Source: Aestuariibacter sp. A3R04
GTDB lineage: Bacteria; Pseudomonadota; Gammaproteobacteria; Enterobacterales; Alteromonadaceae
NCBI RefSeq assembly: GCF_018860805.1
Contig: NZ_JAHKQR010000018.1
Coordinates: 1-64,000 of the forward strand
Length of the DNA stretch: 64,000 nt
Direction of reading: 5' to 3'
The position numbers were made by a program, and so were the translations under genes. Below, one piece after another: positions 32,089-41,831 of the stretch; position 1 is the first letter of the stretch, and each line of letters starts with the position of its first letter. A model generated the notes under the pieces. It worked only from the letters and a program-made list of their open reading frames with translations. It had not been told where the DNA came from and searched no databases.

Positions 32089-32262
32089 ATGAAGAAATTA
32101 CTACTGGGCGTTGTCGCCGCAAGTTTTACTCTGGCGGGCTGTGCACCTGAAGTGGGAAGTAAAGGCTGGTGTGAAGACATGAAAGAAAAACCCAAAGGCG
32201 ATTGGACAGCCAACGAAGCAACAGATTTCACCAAACACTGTATTTTCACCAGCGAAGATTAA
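32089..32262 (+). CDS. Small lipoprotein (DUF3012-like)
   Basis: A 57-residue lipoprotein. MKKLLLGVVAASFTLAGC is a signal with lipobox LAGC (Cys18). The mature part has GWCEDMKEKPKGDW and FTKHC, typical of DUF3012. ATAAGGAA lies about 8 bases before the ATG. Two bases separate it from the next gene, suggesting cotranscription. Confidence 0.82.
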   Translation: MKKLLLGVVAASFTLAGCAPEVGSKGWCEDMKEKPKGDWTANEATDFTKHCIFTSED

Positions 32263-32263
32263 T

Positions 32264-32761
32264 GTGACAACCATACGCCCGTGTCAGGCAGAAGATGCAG
32301 CCTACCTCGCCAGCATCTATAATCACTATGTGACAAATACCATAGTGACTTTTGAAGAAACCCCGGTAGATGCGCAGGAGATGCGGGCTCGACTGTCACA
32401 GGTAGCGGCATCATCCCTTCCCTGGCTGGTCACTGAGGCCGATGAACGGGTTGTCGGGTATGCTTATGCTACACCGTGGAAACCCCGTAGTGCTTACCGT
32501 TTCGCAGTAGAAGTAACCATTTATCTGGATCCAGAATATATAGGACAGGGCCTGGGTATAGATCTCTATCGCGCTTTATTCAGCCACCTACGGCAGGATA
32601 ATATTCATACGGCTTTTGGCGGAATAGCACTACCTAACCCCGCCAGTGTTGCCCTCCATGAAAAGTTAGGCATGATCAAAGTCGCCCATCTTGAAGAAGT
32701 AGGTTACAAATTTAACAGATGGGTGGATGTGGGTTACTGGCAAACCAAACTCACCACCTAA
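32264..32761 (+). CDS. GNAT acetyltransferase (phosphinothricin acetyltransferase-like)
   Basis: A 165-residue GNAT enzyme. TIRPCQAEDAAYLASIYNHY and YLDPEYIGQGLGIDLYRALF (acetyl-CoA loop, here GQGLG) with NPASVALHEKLGM are the PAT-family motifs. GTG start at 32264, one base after the lipoprotein stop. It could detoxify amino-acid-like antibiotics such as phosphinothricin or methionine sulfoximine. Confidence 0.86.
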   Translation: MTTIRPCQAEDAAYLASIYNHYVTNTIVTFEETPVDAQEMRARLSQVAASSLPWLVTEADERVVGYAYATPWKPRSAYRFAVEVTIYLDPEYIGQGLGIDLYRALFSHLRQDNIHTAFGGIALPNPASVALHEKLGMIKVAHLEEVGYKFNRWVDVGYWQTKLTT

Positions 32762-33035
32762 TCTTCCGTATCGTCAATTTCTGCTATTAAAAACAAAACA
32801 CTTAGCATTAAGCGTGTTTCTCACAACTGAACCTGGTGGCACGATTTCTGATTAAACAGAGACAACTGTATCAAAATTAATGGACTATACCGTTGTTTAC
32901 ACGCCCACCAAAAGCGGCTTTAAGTGGCCAGAGGCCAGCTATCGCAAACCGTGCCGAAAACAAAATTGCTACACAATACACAGCAGTTCCCCTCTCATAC
33001 TGTCTGCTAATGGCAACATATCTGGCAGGTATTCT

Positions 33036-33539
33036 ATGATCAGTATTCGTTTAATTGAAGCCGATATCACTTCACTCAGCGTCGATGCCATTGTTTGTGC
33101 TGCAAGTTCCACGTTACTGGGGGGAACGGGAGTTGACAGAGCCATACATTACGCCGCAGGACCCGCTTTATTTGAGCACTGCCGGCACCTCGGTGGTTGT
33201 AAAACCGGCCAGGCAGTACTCACGCCTGGGTTCAATTTGCCGGCAAAATACATTATTCACACTGTGGGACCAATTTGGCGAGGTGGGGAGCATTTTGAAG
33301 AAACGCGTTTAGCAGATTGTTATCGCAACAGTTTAAAACTGGCCAGTGAAAACAATATCCGAAGTATCGCTTTCCCGGCGATCAGTTGTGGTAACTATGG
33401 CTACCCTTTAATGCAAGCCTGTCAAATTGCGCTGGGGAATATTCGTCTTCATGCCAGTGGGAGGCAATTTCCCGAACGCATATACCTCGCTTGTCACACG
33501 AAAGACATATGGAAAGCCTTTAAAGAACTACTGGGGTAA
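33036..33539 (+). CDS. Macro-domain protein with altered ligand-site residues
   Basis: A 167-residue macro domain (ADP-ribose-binding fold, YmdB-like). VDAIVCAASSTLLGGTGVDRAIHYAAGP aligns with the usual VNAANSSLLGGGGVDGAIH region (here residues 15-42). Both Asn of NAAN are replaced (Cys, Ser). IHTVGPIW and FPAISCGNYGYP are normal. ADP-ribose or O-acetyl-ADP-ribose chemistry may therefore be changed. ATG 33036 is chosen as the start of the domain; the frame extends to 32880. Confidence 0.84.
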   Translation: MISIRLIEADITSLSVDAIVCAASSTLLGGTGVDRAIHYAAGPALFEHCRHLGGCKTGQAVLTPGFNLPAKYIIHTVGPIWRGGEHFEETRLADCYRNSLKLASENNIRSIAFPAISCGNYGYPLMQACQIALGNIRLHASGRQFPERIYLACHTKDIWKAFKELLG

Positions 33540-33706
33540 TTTCTGCAAACACTCACAATAAATTTACATGTATCTTACGAATAATATGATTTGCGTAAAG
33601 AATAGCTACCACAGTCCCGCCTTTCACGTGTTTGAGTTTGTTATGACGACTTAGGATGAGTGACCATCCCCGATATAATACGCCATTATTCATTGGAGAG
33701 CCGCTC

Positions 33707-34366
33707 ATGCAGAAACACAAACACAGCGTTGTTGAAGACATTTTCGCGTTAGTCAGCGCCGGTCTGTTTGTCGCTTTTGGCGTATATTTATTTCAGTCGC
33801 AAAATCTCATGGTAGGCGGTGCGGCTGGGCTTGCACTGCTGGGTACTCACGTTTTGTCGATTAATTTTGGCGTACTGTTTTTTCTCATCAATCTGCCTTT
33901 TTATGCGCTGGCGTGGACGCAAATAAGTAAGCGGTTTACTCTCAACACCTTCATATCAGTGACTACCGTTTCCGTACTGACCAATCTCATCCCCCGTTTT
34001 GTTGACGTGTCACACGCCAACCCCATTTTCACCGCAATATTTGGCGGTCTACTCATTGGCGTTGGCATGCTCATTATGTTTCGCCACAGTTCCAGCCTGG
34101 GTGGACTAGGCATTTTGGCATTCTACCTACAGCAAAAATTTGCACTACGAGCAGGAACGTTTCAGTTAATGGTTGATACTGTAATTTTACTTAGCTCGCT
34201 ACTTATACTCGACTGGAAACTGGTTCTCATTTCTGTGCTGGCAGCCTTTTTCCTCAATATGGTGTTGTCTTTGAATCACCGCCCAGAAAGGTATTCGCTT
34301 GCAGTAAACTCATCCCCAAACGCCCAACCTTCTGGCATTTCAGACAAAGGTGCACACGCTCAGTAG
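33707..34366 (+). CDS. YitT-family membrane protein
   Basis: A 219-residue inner-membrane protein with five or six helices. NLMVGGAAGLALLGTHV, GGLLIGVGMLIMFRHSSSLGGLGI and the hydrophobic C-terminus match the YitT/DUF161 family. The function is unknown. ATG 33707 follows GGAGAGCC; an upstream ATG at 33656 has a poorer signal. It converges on the kinase gene. Confidence 0.85.
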   Translation: MQKHKHSVVEDIFALVSAGLFVAFGVYLFQSQNLMVGGAAGLALLGTHVLSINFGVLFFLINLPFYALAWTQISKRFTLNTFISVTTVSVLTNLIPRFVDVSHANPIFTAIFGGLLIGVGMLIMFRHSSSLGGLGILAFYLQQKFALRAGTFQLMVDTVILLSSLLILDWKLVLISVLAAFFLNMVLSLNHRPERYSLAVNSSPNAQPSGISDKGAHAQ

Positions 34367-34367
34367 A

Positions 34368-35249
34368 TTACTGAACACGCATACTATCCAGTAGCACCGC
34401 CCCCCACTCAGGGCCGAATTGAGCAGGCACAATTGCCCGTTGAACACGCGCGTTTAAATATGGCCTGACCAGTTCGCTCAAGCCACCGATCAGCACGAGG
34501 TTACCCTCGCAATCGGACAATGCTCGCTCTGCTATGGCAGACAAATAGCTAGCTGCTCTGTGAACAAGATCGCCCGCGATTGGGTCTTGCCTTGTTGCAA
34601 ATTCGAACACCAATGGGGCTACGCGAGCAAATTCTGCCGGTAAACCGTTGTTGAGTTTGTTCACGAACTCACCGGTTGAATATGCATCATAAAATTCACA
34701 CACGGCCTGAGTTAATGCTGATGATGGTGCCACACCATCTAAAGCCTCAAGGGTCGCTTTTACCGCCTCACATCCTAACCAGGCACCACTTCCTTTGTCT
34801 CCAAGAGTAAAGCCGTGGCCACCGTATTGCTGCACCTTGTCATGGGCATATGACGCCGTACAAGATCCTGTGCCGACCACCATTACCGCTCCTTTTTTGC
34901 CCCCGTGTGCCCCTACAACTGCAGCGTGTAAATCGGTAATAAAAGAAAAAGTCGCAAAGGGATGACGCCATTGATCTAGCATTTGCCTTGCAGCTTCAAC
35001 AGTTGCGCCCGCCAGGCCAGCGCTAACACGGCATTGTGACAACAACACACGCCCAGCCAAGCCTGCATCCTCGATAGCCCGGGTAACCGCGTCTACTATT
35101 GAACCAGTAGCCTTCTCGCCAACCCGAGCCACGTTTGCCGGCCCACCTATCCCAGCGCCCAGCGCGCTGCCCTTGTTGTCAAATATTTCAGCGCGGCACT
35201 TAGTGCCTCCGCCATCAACGCCAACGTTGAACTGTGTTTTTCCCTGCAT
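34368..35249 (-). CDS. BadF/BadG-family amino-sugar kinase (GlcNAc/MurNAc kinase)
   Basis: A 293-residue ASKHA-fold kinase. VGVDGGGTKCRAEIFD is the phosphate-1 motif, VMVVGTGSCTASYA the phosphate-2 motif, and GFTLGDKGSGAWLGCEAV is typical of N-acetylglucosamine kinases of this family. MurK of Clostridium, which phosphorylates MurNAc and GlcNAc, is in the same family. With MurQ in the locus, a MurNAc-6-kinase role is likely because no PTS transporter is present. ATG 35249 follows AGG by six bases; another ATG lies at 35255. Confidence 0.82.
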   Translation of the reverse strand: MQGKTQFNVGVDGGGTKCRAEIFDNKGSALGAGIGGPANVARVGEKATGSIVDAVTRAIEDAGLAGRVLLSQCRVSAGLAGATVEAARQMLDQWRHPFATFSFITDLHAAVVGAHGGKKGAVMVVGTGSCTASYAHDKVQQYGGHGFTLGDKGSGAWLGCEAVKATLEALDGVAPSSALTQAVCEFYDAYSTGEFVNKLNNGLPAEFARVAPLVFEFATRQDPIAGDLVHRAASYLSAIAERALSDCEGNLVLIGGLSELVRPYLNARVQRAIVPAQFGPEWGAVLLDSMRVQ

Positions 35250-35556
35250 ACCCATCCTGCTTGATTAAAAATTGACAGCTTCCAACACCGAAGAATGGCC
35301 TGCGCCGCCAGAAAGAGATTAAATAATAGTTTAAATACAGAAAATATTAAATAATTTATTCCAAACCAGTATTCAGTGCGTAGTGAAAATATCGTGTTCA
35401 CCACATATTTTATCAACTCAATGATCAAAATTTATTAACTGAAAGCCCCCAACTCTTCAACCCTTCGCAACGGCTAGCTTGCATACACCAAGAAATTCTT
35501 TATTCTCTATAATTTGAACATACTGAATAAATAAACTTTATGGCAGAGGAAAACCT
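35250..35556. other. Divergent promoter region between kinase and serine-hydrolase genes
   Basis: AT-rich divergent intergenic region. It contains the palindrome-like site at 35341 and, before the serine hydrolase, TATTCTCTATAAT (about 35501-35513), where TATAAT may be a -10 element. CTGAATAAATAAAC at 35523 also resembles the operator family. Confidence 0.4.
35341..35362 (-). promoter_or_regulatory. Candidate RpiR/MurR operator before the kinase gene
   Basis: On the minus strand this reads GGAATAAATTATTTAATATT, similar to the palindrome at 38038. It is about 92 bases upstream of the kinase start. Confidence 0.35.
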
Positions 35557-36843
35557 ATGCTTGCTTCCCATGCGCTCGTTACAGCATTGTGCTTTATGTG
35601 TCACGCCGCTATCGCTGGCACACCCCAGCGCCACTCGCCTCCGGAGAATTTCCGCCAGATGATTATGAATGCACCGCCTTATTTTCCCGCCAATACCCGT
35701 GCGATCTGGCCCGATTGCGCTCCAACAGTACCCAGCAGCAATACCGCGTATTCAACGATACAGGAAAGCGGCTTAGAAAGCGGGTGGGAATCAAAAGTGT
35801 CAGCAAACTGGACTTTCTTCACTATACCGGCGGACGAGGGCTTTGTAACCGTCATAGATTACGCGCTGAAAGACAACCAGCTTGCCTACCGCTATCTTGC
35901 CAACAGCGCTACCCAAAATACACTCTACGAACCGTGGAGTTCGTCTAAAATCATGGCATACGCTGGGGCAATGGCCACCCTGAACCTACCGAATATCCCC
36001 GAAGACTTAATGGCCGGCGACGCCCGTGTAGCCGACCTCATTACGAGTATCAATTCCTATGGTATAAGTGGAAAAGCGGATGGGAATTCAAATGCCATCG
36101 CGACCTTTTTTGCCAACATTGCAGGCAGAGAGTTTTTAACTGACCTTTTCCACGATAACTGGTTAAAGCTCAGTAATCCTGATATTCGCTTTCGAGGTGC
36201 ATATGGCGCAGAGGTATTCTCGCCAAATCCTGCCATGTTTAGCAGTGAACAGGCTGCAGTACATCAAGAAATAGGCTATTACAAAGCAGCAACCGATGAC
36301 CCGTATTATCAACCTTACCTGTGCAACAACTGCAACAAAAATGGCAACAAGCCAATGACCACACTGGCTGAGGCAGAATTTTTAAAACGCATGGTATCGC
36401 AAAAACGTGTACCTGAGGCTGCTATGCCCGGACTGTCCGACGACGCAGTGATCAGCTTGTTATATGCGCCGGGTCATGACACCAATGCCAACCCGTCAGG
36501 CGGCATGATGGCAGGCATAAGCAGAATGCTGCACACTGCCTTGGCAAACGCGATTGCTCCGGGCGACAACCGCTCCCCTAAAACCATACTTGATGAGTAC
36601 ACTCACGGGCAGTGGCGAGTATTCCAGAAAATAGGCTGGGGCCCCAGTGAAACCCGTGGTCAGGGCGAAACTGTGGTACTGGCGCACGTCTGTCTCCCCG
36701 CTGAAAACAGTAAAAGGGAGTTTACACTGGCCGCGCGTACAGTTGCCCCTTCTCCCACTGATGCCGCAGTAGATAGCGCTGCGTACAAGATGCAGATACT
36801 ACTTAACCGTAGTATTCATCAACTACTGTCTGTTCGTCAGTAG
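35557..36843 (+). CDS. Exported class A beta-lactamase-like serine hydrolase
   Basis: A 428-residue exported protein (signal peptide to about 20, AAIAG). No family is recognised with certainty, but three penicillin-recognition motifs occur in class A order: SSSK (Ser128-Lys131) for SxxK, the GNSNA segment (Asn177-Asn179) where SDN is expected, and KIGWG (358-362) for KTG, followed by TRGQGETVVLAHVCLP. The Glu166-type omega-loop motif is not evident, so it is more likely a peptidase or amidase than a beta-lactamase. Cysteines in CNNCNK may bind metal or form a disulfide. GCAGAGGA precedes the ATG. Confidence 0.65.
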   Translation: MLASHALVTALCFMCHAAIAGTPQRHSPPENFRQMIMNAPPYFPANTRAIWPDCAPTVPSSNTAYSTIQESGLESGWESKVSANWTFFTIPADEGFVTVIDYALKDNQLAYRYLANSATQNTLYEPWSSSKIMAYAGAMATLNLPNIPEDLMAGDARVADLITSINSYGISGKADGNSNAIATFFANIAGREFLTDLFHDNWLKLSNPDIRFRGAYGAEVFSPNPAMFSSEQAAVHQEIGYYKAATDDPYYQPYLCNNCNKNGNKPMTTLAEAEFLKRMVSQKRVPEAAMPGLSDDAVISLLYAPGHDTNANPSGGMMAGISRMLHTALANAIAPGDNRSPKTILDEYTHGQWRVFQKIGWGPSETRGQGETVVLAHVCLPAENSKREFTLAARTVAPSPTDAAVDSAAYKMQILLNRSIHQLLSVRQ

Positions 36844-36877
36844 TTAATTGGTACAACGACGTGCGCTTCGGCGCTAT

Positions 36878-37954
36878 TCACGATTGCCAGCGCACAAGTC
36901 GTGGCACCCTAGGAGAAATACGCGCTAACAACTCGTAAGAAATAGTACCTGCGCACCTGGCAACGTCATCAACCAATAAGTGTTTGCCCCACAATTCTAC
37001 TGTGTCGCCGATGGCGGGCAATGGAATGTCAGTAATATCCACGGAAATCATATCCATTGAAACCCGCCCGGCCAGCTTTCCCTGATACCCGTTAATGTAC
37101 ACAGGAGTACCGTTTGGACAGTGTCGGGGATAACCGTCGGCATAACCAATACCGACAGTGGCAATGACTGATGGTCTTTTTGCTTTCCATTGTTGCCCAT
37201 AACCCACAGTATCACCTTGCTTCAGGTGTCTGATAGCGATAATACTGGCTTGCAAGGTCATCACTGGCTGTAGCAACGGGGTATTTTTTTTACTAAGAGG
37301 TTGAGCACCGTACATAGCTATCCCCACTCTGTTCCAATCACCATGGGACTGAGGCCACCCCACCACAGCGGGTGAATTTGCGATACTCGCCGCGCATTGC
37401 GTCTCTCTTATCACGTTTTCAAAATCGTGAATTTGTTGCGCGGTAAAGTGATTATCCGTTTCATCAGCACAGGCCAGATGCGTAATCAGCACCGGCTTTT
37501 CCCTGAATAACGTCGTGTACTGTTTTACAACCGGGCCAATTTCTTGCAGTGAGAATCCCAGCCGGTGCATACCGGAATCAATCTTAAACCACACTTTAGG
37601 TCGCTTAGCTTGCGCGCATGCATTAAGCCATGCCAGTTGTTGATGCTGATGTACCACCGGAATAAAATGCATATCACTGGCAAGCTCAAGCTCGGCCTGT
37701 TGATGTGGCCCCTCCAAAATAACAATGGGGCCTTCTATACCCGCCTCTCGCAAAGTAATGGCTTCCTCGGTAATGGCCACAGCAAAACCCTGACAGTATG
37801 GTTTTAGAATTCTGGCCACGGCCACTGCGCCATGGCCATATGCATCTGCTTTTATAACCGCCATCGTGTTACCACCACTGGCCATGCCCGACAAAAGGGT
37901 GAAGTTGTGGACGAGGGCGTCGGCATCAATAATGGCTTGGGTTTGTCTGCTCAA
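36878..37954 (-). CDS. alr: Alanine racemase
   Basis: A 358-residue PLP enzyme interconverting L- and D-alanine. AVIKADAYGHGA carries the PLP Lys35. MHRLGF, NSPAV and GIGYADGYPR (catalytic Tyr region) are present. It lies divergent to the symporter gene, with a shared palindrome between them. In this locus it could convert D-Ala from stem peptides into L-Ala, or it may be the catabolic copy. Confidence 0.92.
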   Translation of the reverse strand: MSRQTQAIIDADALVHNFTLLSGMASGGNTMAVIKADAYGHGAVAVARILKPYCQGFAVAITEEAITLREAGIEGPIVILEGPHQQAELELASDMHFIPVVHQHQQLAWLNACAQAKRPKVWFKIDSGMHRLGFSLQEIGPVVKQYTTLFREKPVLITHLACADETDNHFTAQQIHDFENVIRETQCAASIANSPAVVGWPQSHGDWNRVGIAMYGAQPLSKKNTPLLQPVMTLQASIIAIRHLKQGDTVGYGQQWKAKRPSVIATVGIGYADGYPRHCPNGTPVYINGYQGKLAGRVSMDMISVDITDIPLPAIGDTVELWGKHLLVDDVARCAGTISYELLARISPRVPRLVRWQS

Positions 37955-38037
37955 AGGGTGTCGATCCTGTTTTGTGTCGCACTTATGCTTTACGCTATTT
38001 TACAATGACGAGAAAATTCCAGCTATACAAATTAAAT

Positions 38038-38060
38038 GGAATAATCTATTCTATTATTTC
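38038..38060 (+). promoter_or_regulatory. Candidate RpiR/MurR operator between alr and the symporter gene
   Basis: GGAATAAT-N7-ATTATTTC, an imperfect palindrome (7 of 8 arm positions pair). It lies 31-53 bases before the symporter start and about 84 bases before alr. Related AT-rich sites occur elsewhere in the locus. The regulator encoded at 41828 is the obvious candidate. Confidence 0.45.
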
Positions 38061-38090
38061 AAGTGGATAAAAATAATGTAACAGGGTGCC

Positions 38091-39647
38091 ATGTTAGGAC
38101 AGTATGCGTTCATAGATATTCTGGTGTTTATTGGGTATGGATTGCTGTTATTAGGCAGTGGTTGGCTTTTCAACAGAAAAAATCGTTCGGCAAATGACTA
38201 CTTCCTGGGCGGAAACGCCATACCAATGTGGATGGTAGCCATCTCTGTACTCGCGACGTCCCAATCTGCAGCCACTTTTCTCGGCGGGCCAGACCAGGGT
38301 TACCGAAATGATCTCACTTATCTGTCTACCAACATTGGTGCCTTTATCGCAGCATATTTCGTCGCTATTTTTCTAATTCCCCGCTTCTATCAACAGAAAG
38401 TTTTCACGGTTTATGAACTGTTAGAGCAACGCTTTGGATCAGGTGCCAAGCGACTTGCCGGATTGATGTATTTATTTGGCCGGGTCTTTGCCAGCGGCGC
38501 CCGCCTATACATGGCCGCATTAGCTGTATCGATGATCCTGTTTGGCAATATTGACGCCTCCAGCGTAATTACCGCTACCTTAATCATTACCGTTTGCGGG
38601 CTGGTGTATACAGTTTATGGAGGCATTAGAACAGTAATTTATTCTGATGTACTTCAGGCTGCTATATATGTTGGTGCTGCTGTGGCCGTGATTATTGTAC
38701 TGTACCAAGCTATTCCCGCATCGTTTGGCGATATTGTAAATGCACTACAACAACCGGCACCGGGTGAAACGTCTAAACTCAGGCTCATCAACACCGATAT
38801 TGATTTTTCTAACACTGGCGTCTTTAGCTTACTGTCGGTACTGACGGGCTTTGTTTTGTTAAACATTGCCGCCTTCGGTCTCGATCAAGACATGACTCAA
38901 CGAGTGCTCACGTGTAAAGATGCCAAAGAAGGTAGCAAAGCCATGTTGATGTCTGTGGTAATGGTGATACCGGTAATGTTGCTATTTTTGGTGATTGGCC
39001 TGCTGCTCTATATTTATTATCAGCGCCCTGACATCATGGCCGCCGGAGCAACGGATGGCCCGGTACCGACGTTTGCCGGCGAGCCGGTCACCATTTTTAT
39101 GTACTACGTGCTCACAGAAATTCCCGCGGGCGTAAGAGGGTTAGTTACGGTTGGAATACTCGCCGCTGCCCTTTCCACCCTTAATTCAGGATTAAATTCC
39201 ATGGCCAGCGTACTGGTACAAGATCTATATAGACCGTGGAAACAAAAACAACAATCCCATACTGACGAAGGGCACTACGTAAAAGTAGGGCGCTGGGCAA
39301 TGGCACTGGTGGCAGCAGCATTGGGCGGCATGGCATGCCTTTGTTACTATTGGCAACAATACACCAATATGCCACTGCTCCAATTCGCCCTTGGCGTCAT
39401 GGTATTTTCTTACAGCGGTTTGCTGGGTGTTTACTTCATTACGCTGTTTTCAAAGCGGGGAAGTCAACTCTCGGTTATCGCTGCACTGATAGTGGGCTTT
39501 CTTGTTCCACTGTCTATGCAACCCTACGTAATAGACACGGTATTGCCAACTCATTGGCAATTTGAGCTTGGCTTCACCTGGCAACTGGTAATCGGCACCT
39601 TTATTGCAGCAGTCGTATGTGCCATGGGTAAAGCGTCGAAAAACTAA
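38091..39647 (+). CDS. Sodium:solute symporter (SSS family)
   Basis: A 518-residue membrane protein with about 13-14 helices. DYFLGGNAIPMWMVAISVLATSQSAATFLGGP (residues 35-66) and the YTVYGGIRTVIYSDVLQAAIY segment are SSS-family marks; AALSTLNSGLNSMASVLVQDLYRP holds the Na2-site serines. It belongs to the sialic-acid/glucose-type SSS branch and here probably imports MurNAc or a muropeptide. No signal of PTS or ABC import is present in the locus. Confidence 0.86.
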   Translation: MLGQYAFIDILVFIGYGLLLLGSGWLFNRKNRSANDYFLGGNAIPMWMVAISVLATSQSAATFLGGPDQGYRNDLTYLSTNIGAFIAAYFVAIFLIPRFYQQKVFTVYELLEQRFGSGAKRLAGLMYLFGRVFASGARLYMAALAVSMILFGNIDASSVITATLIITVCGLVYTVYGGIRTVIYSDVLQAAIYVGAAVAVIIVLYQAIPASFGDIVNALQQPAPGETSKLRLINTDIDFSNTGVFSLLSVLTGFVLLNIAAFGLDQDMTQRVLTCKDAKEGSKAMLMSVVMVIPVMLLFLVIGLLLYIYYQRPDIMAAGATDGPVPTFAGEPVTIFMYYVLTEIPAGVRGLVTVGILAAALSTLNSGLNSMASVLVQDLYRPWKQKQQSHTDEGHYVKVGRWAMALVAAALGGMACLCYYWQQYTNMPLLQFALGVMVFSYSGLLGVYFITLFSKRGSQLSVIAALIVGFLVPLSMQPYVIDTVLPTHWQFELGFTWQLVIGTFIAAVVCAMGKASKN

Positions 39648-39688
39648 CCGTAGTATTATAGTACAGCGTTATATATTGAAATACAGCA

Positions 39689-39716
39689 CACTGCCAGGAT
39701 CATTTTGCGGGCAGTG
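39689..39716 (+). other. Inverted repeat between the symporter gene and murQ
   Basis: CACTGCC (39689-39695) pairs with GGCAGTG (39710-39716) around a 14-base loop. No T-run follows, so it is not a standard terminator. It could be an RNA-processing or stability hairpin, or chance. Confidence 0.3.
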
Positions 39717-39735
39717 AAACCAGATAAGGCAAACT

Positions 39736-40671
39736 ATGCAGGCAAAAAAAGTAAGTGGAACATCAGATTTACTGGCACAGCTAAATAAAATCGTGTCTGA
39801 AGGACGAAACCCCGACACCATGGATATAGATTTGCTGTCCACTGAGGCCATATTGCGTAAAATTAATCAGGAAGATGCCAAAGTAGCTAATGCCGTGGCA
39901 CAGGAAATTCCACATATTGCGAGCGCTGTAGATGCCATCGTAGAAAAATTACTTTCAGGAGGCAGGCTGGTATACACAGGTGCAGGCACCAGTGGGCGAC
40001 TGGGGATCCTCGACGCCGTAGAATGCCGCCCCACCTTCAGTGTACCGGACAGTTTGGTGATAGGCGTCATTGCCGGTGGTGAACCCGCCATTCAGCACGC
40101 TGTCGAGGGAGCCGAAGACAATAAAGCACAGGGGGCGTTGGACATTCAGGCGATTAACTTTTCGGAGAATGACGTACTGGTGGGATTATCCGCCAGTGGC
40201 CGTACCCCATATGTGGTGGGCGCGCTGGAATATGCCAATTCTCTTGGCGCAAAAACCATTAGCATCGCCTGTAACCCAGACTCGATTGTGCTAAATAGTG
40301 CAAGTATTGCCATCTGTCCTGTGGTTGGGCCAGAATGTCTCACAGGCTCTACGCGAATGAAGTCGGGCACAGCGCAAAAACTGGTGTTGAACATGCTTAG
40401 TACTGCCAGCATGATTCGCCTCGGGAAAACCTATCAAAACCTTATGGTGGACGTAAACGCGACCAATGAGAAACTCAAGGCCCGTGCTATTCGCATTGTC
40501 ATGCAGGCAACGGATTGCGAGAAAGAGGAAGCAGCCACGGCGCTGGAAGCCGCCAATCACAAAGCCAAAGTGGCCATTATGATGATTCTGACAGACACCA
40601 CTGCAGAACAGGCAGAATCGATGCTCACCACACATAATGGTTTCTTGCGCCGGGCTGTAGAAGAGCAATGA
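39736..40671 (+). CDS. murQ: N-acetylmuramic acid 6-phosphate etherase
   Basis: A 311-residue SIS-domain lyase that removes D-lactate from MurNAc-6-P, giving GlcNAc-6-[25 protein letters not shown] (residues 78-101) and [15 protein letters not shown] are the sugar-phosphate motifs; [22 protein letters not shown] (about 209-230) holds catalytic residues. It is separated from the symporter gene by 88 bases and overlaps namZ by four bases (ATGA). Confidence 0.96.
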   Translation: MQAKKVSGTSDLLAQLNKIVSEGRNPDTMDIDLLSTEAILRKINQEDAKVANAVAQEIPHIASAVDAIVEKLLSGGRLVYTGAGTSGRLGILDAVECRPTFSVPDSLVIGVIAGGEPAIQHAVEGAEDNKAQGALDIQAINFSENDVLVGLSASGRTPYVVGALEYANSLGAKTISIACNPDSIVLNSASIAICPVVGPECLTGSTRMKSGTAQKLVLNMLSTASMIRLGKTYQNLMVDVNATNEKLKARAIRIVMQATDCEKEEAATALEAANHKAKVAIMMILTDTTAEQAESMLTTHNGFLRRAVEEQ

Positions 40672-41831
40672 GCAAGTTAGTTATCTGCTGGTTGGTCAGC
40701 TTGATTAGCCTAATTCTGCCAGTGCAGGCAATCACACTGGGCGCCGCTCAACCAGACAAATATTTGCCTTTATTGGCTTCTAAACGTGTTGCCCTGGTGG
40801 TAAACCAAACGTCTATGGTTGGTGATGAACACCTAGTGGATTACTTACTGTCCAAAGATGTAAATGTGGTTAGTGTAATGGCCCCCGAACACGGTTTCCG
40901 TGGGGATGCCGGCGCTGGTGAAACCATCAAAGACGGTATAGACGAAAAAACGGGTCTACCCATTTTGTCACTTTATGGCAAAACCAAAAAACCTACGGTG
41001 GCAATGCTGGAAGGTGTAGATACGCTGGTGTTTGACATTCAGGACGTAGGCGCGCGCTTTTACACCTATATCAGTACTCTGCACTATGTCATGGAAGCAG
41101 CCGCGGAACAGGGTAAGCAAGTAGTCATTCTCGATCGCCCTAACCCTAACGGAGCTTTCGTTGACGGGCCCGTGCGCGAAGAAGCCTTTGCCTCATTTGT
41201 GGGCATGGATCCCATTCCCTTGCTTCATGGTATGACCATTGGTGAGTTGGCAAAGATGATTAAAGGCGAAGGGTGGATCAACAACGCAGCGTCTTTAGTT
41301 TTGTCCATTATTCCTATGGCCGGGTACGAAAGAACCATGGCGTATTCTTTACCCGTCGCTCCCAGCCCGAACTTACCAAACGACAAAGCTATTCAACTAT
41401 ACCCATCATTGTGTTTGTTTGAAGGTACCGTAGTAAGCGTGGGACGGGGAACGCCATTTCCATTTCAGGTAGTGGGTCATAACGAGGTCGCTCTTGGAAC
41501 CTTCTCTTTTACTCCAGTCAGTATGCCTCAAAGTGCACCGTCTCCTAAACTGCAGGATCAGAGGCTCCTCGGCAAAGACCTGCGCAACAGCGAAGTAAAA
41601 GGCTTTGACCTGGGTTTGTTGATAGCGGTACACGAGCAATTTGAAGCCGAAGATAAATCTCTTATCAACCGGCCTGACTTTTTCGACAAGTTAAGCGGGA
41701 CTGACACTTTGCGCAAGGCGATCGTAGCAGGAAAGTCAGAAGCAGAAATTCGCGCTCAATGGAAACCCGCGCTGACGACATTTATCAAACAACGTAAGCC
41801 ATATTTATTATATCCGGATACAGCGCATTAA
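40668..41831 (+). CDS. namZ: NamZ-type exo-beta-N-acetylmuramidase (DUF1343)
   Basis: A 387-residue exported protein with a signal peptide (residues 1-21, VQAIT). DUF1343 motifs are [46 protein letters not shown] and DRPNPNG. The DUF1343 family includes NamZ of Bacillus subtilis, which releases terminal MurNAc from peptidoglycan-derived chains. In this context it should supply MurNAc in the periplasm or outside. Cotranslated with murQ, and convergent with the regulator gene. Confidence 0.92.
   Translation: MSKLVICWLVSLISLILPVQAITLGAAQPDKYLPLLASKRVALVVNQTSMVGDEHLVDYLLSKDVNVVSVMAPEHGFRGDAGAGETIKDGIDEKTGLPILSLYGKTKKPTVAMLEGVDTLVFDIQDVGARFYTYISTLHYVMEAAAEQGKQVVILDRPNPNGAFVDGPVREEAFASFVGMDPIPLLHGMTIGELAKMIKGEGWINNAASLVLSIIPMAGYERTMAYSLPVAPSPNLPNDKAIQLYPSLCLFEGTVVSVGRGTPFPFQVVGHNEVALGTFSFTPVSMPQSAPSPKLQDQRLLGKDLRNSEVKGFDLGLLIAVHEQFEAEDKSLINRPDFFDKLSGTDTLRKAIVAGKSEAEIRAQWKPALTTFIKQRKPYLLYPDTAH

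Noticed and set aside
34368-35249. Kinase as AnmK (anhydro-MurNAc kinase)
   Set aside because: The motifs (GVDGGGTKCRAEIFD, GTGSCTASYA) fit the BadF/BadG GlcNAc-kinase family. AnmK has a different N-terminal signature.
35557-36843. True class A beta-lactamase resistance gene
   Set aside because: The SDN and KTG boxes are altered and the Glu166 motif is not evident. The locus context points to cell-wall fragments.
39689-39716. Terminator between the symporter gene and murQ
   Set aside because: The stem is only seven pairs with a 14-base loop and no T-run. Kept as a weak inverted repeat only.
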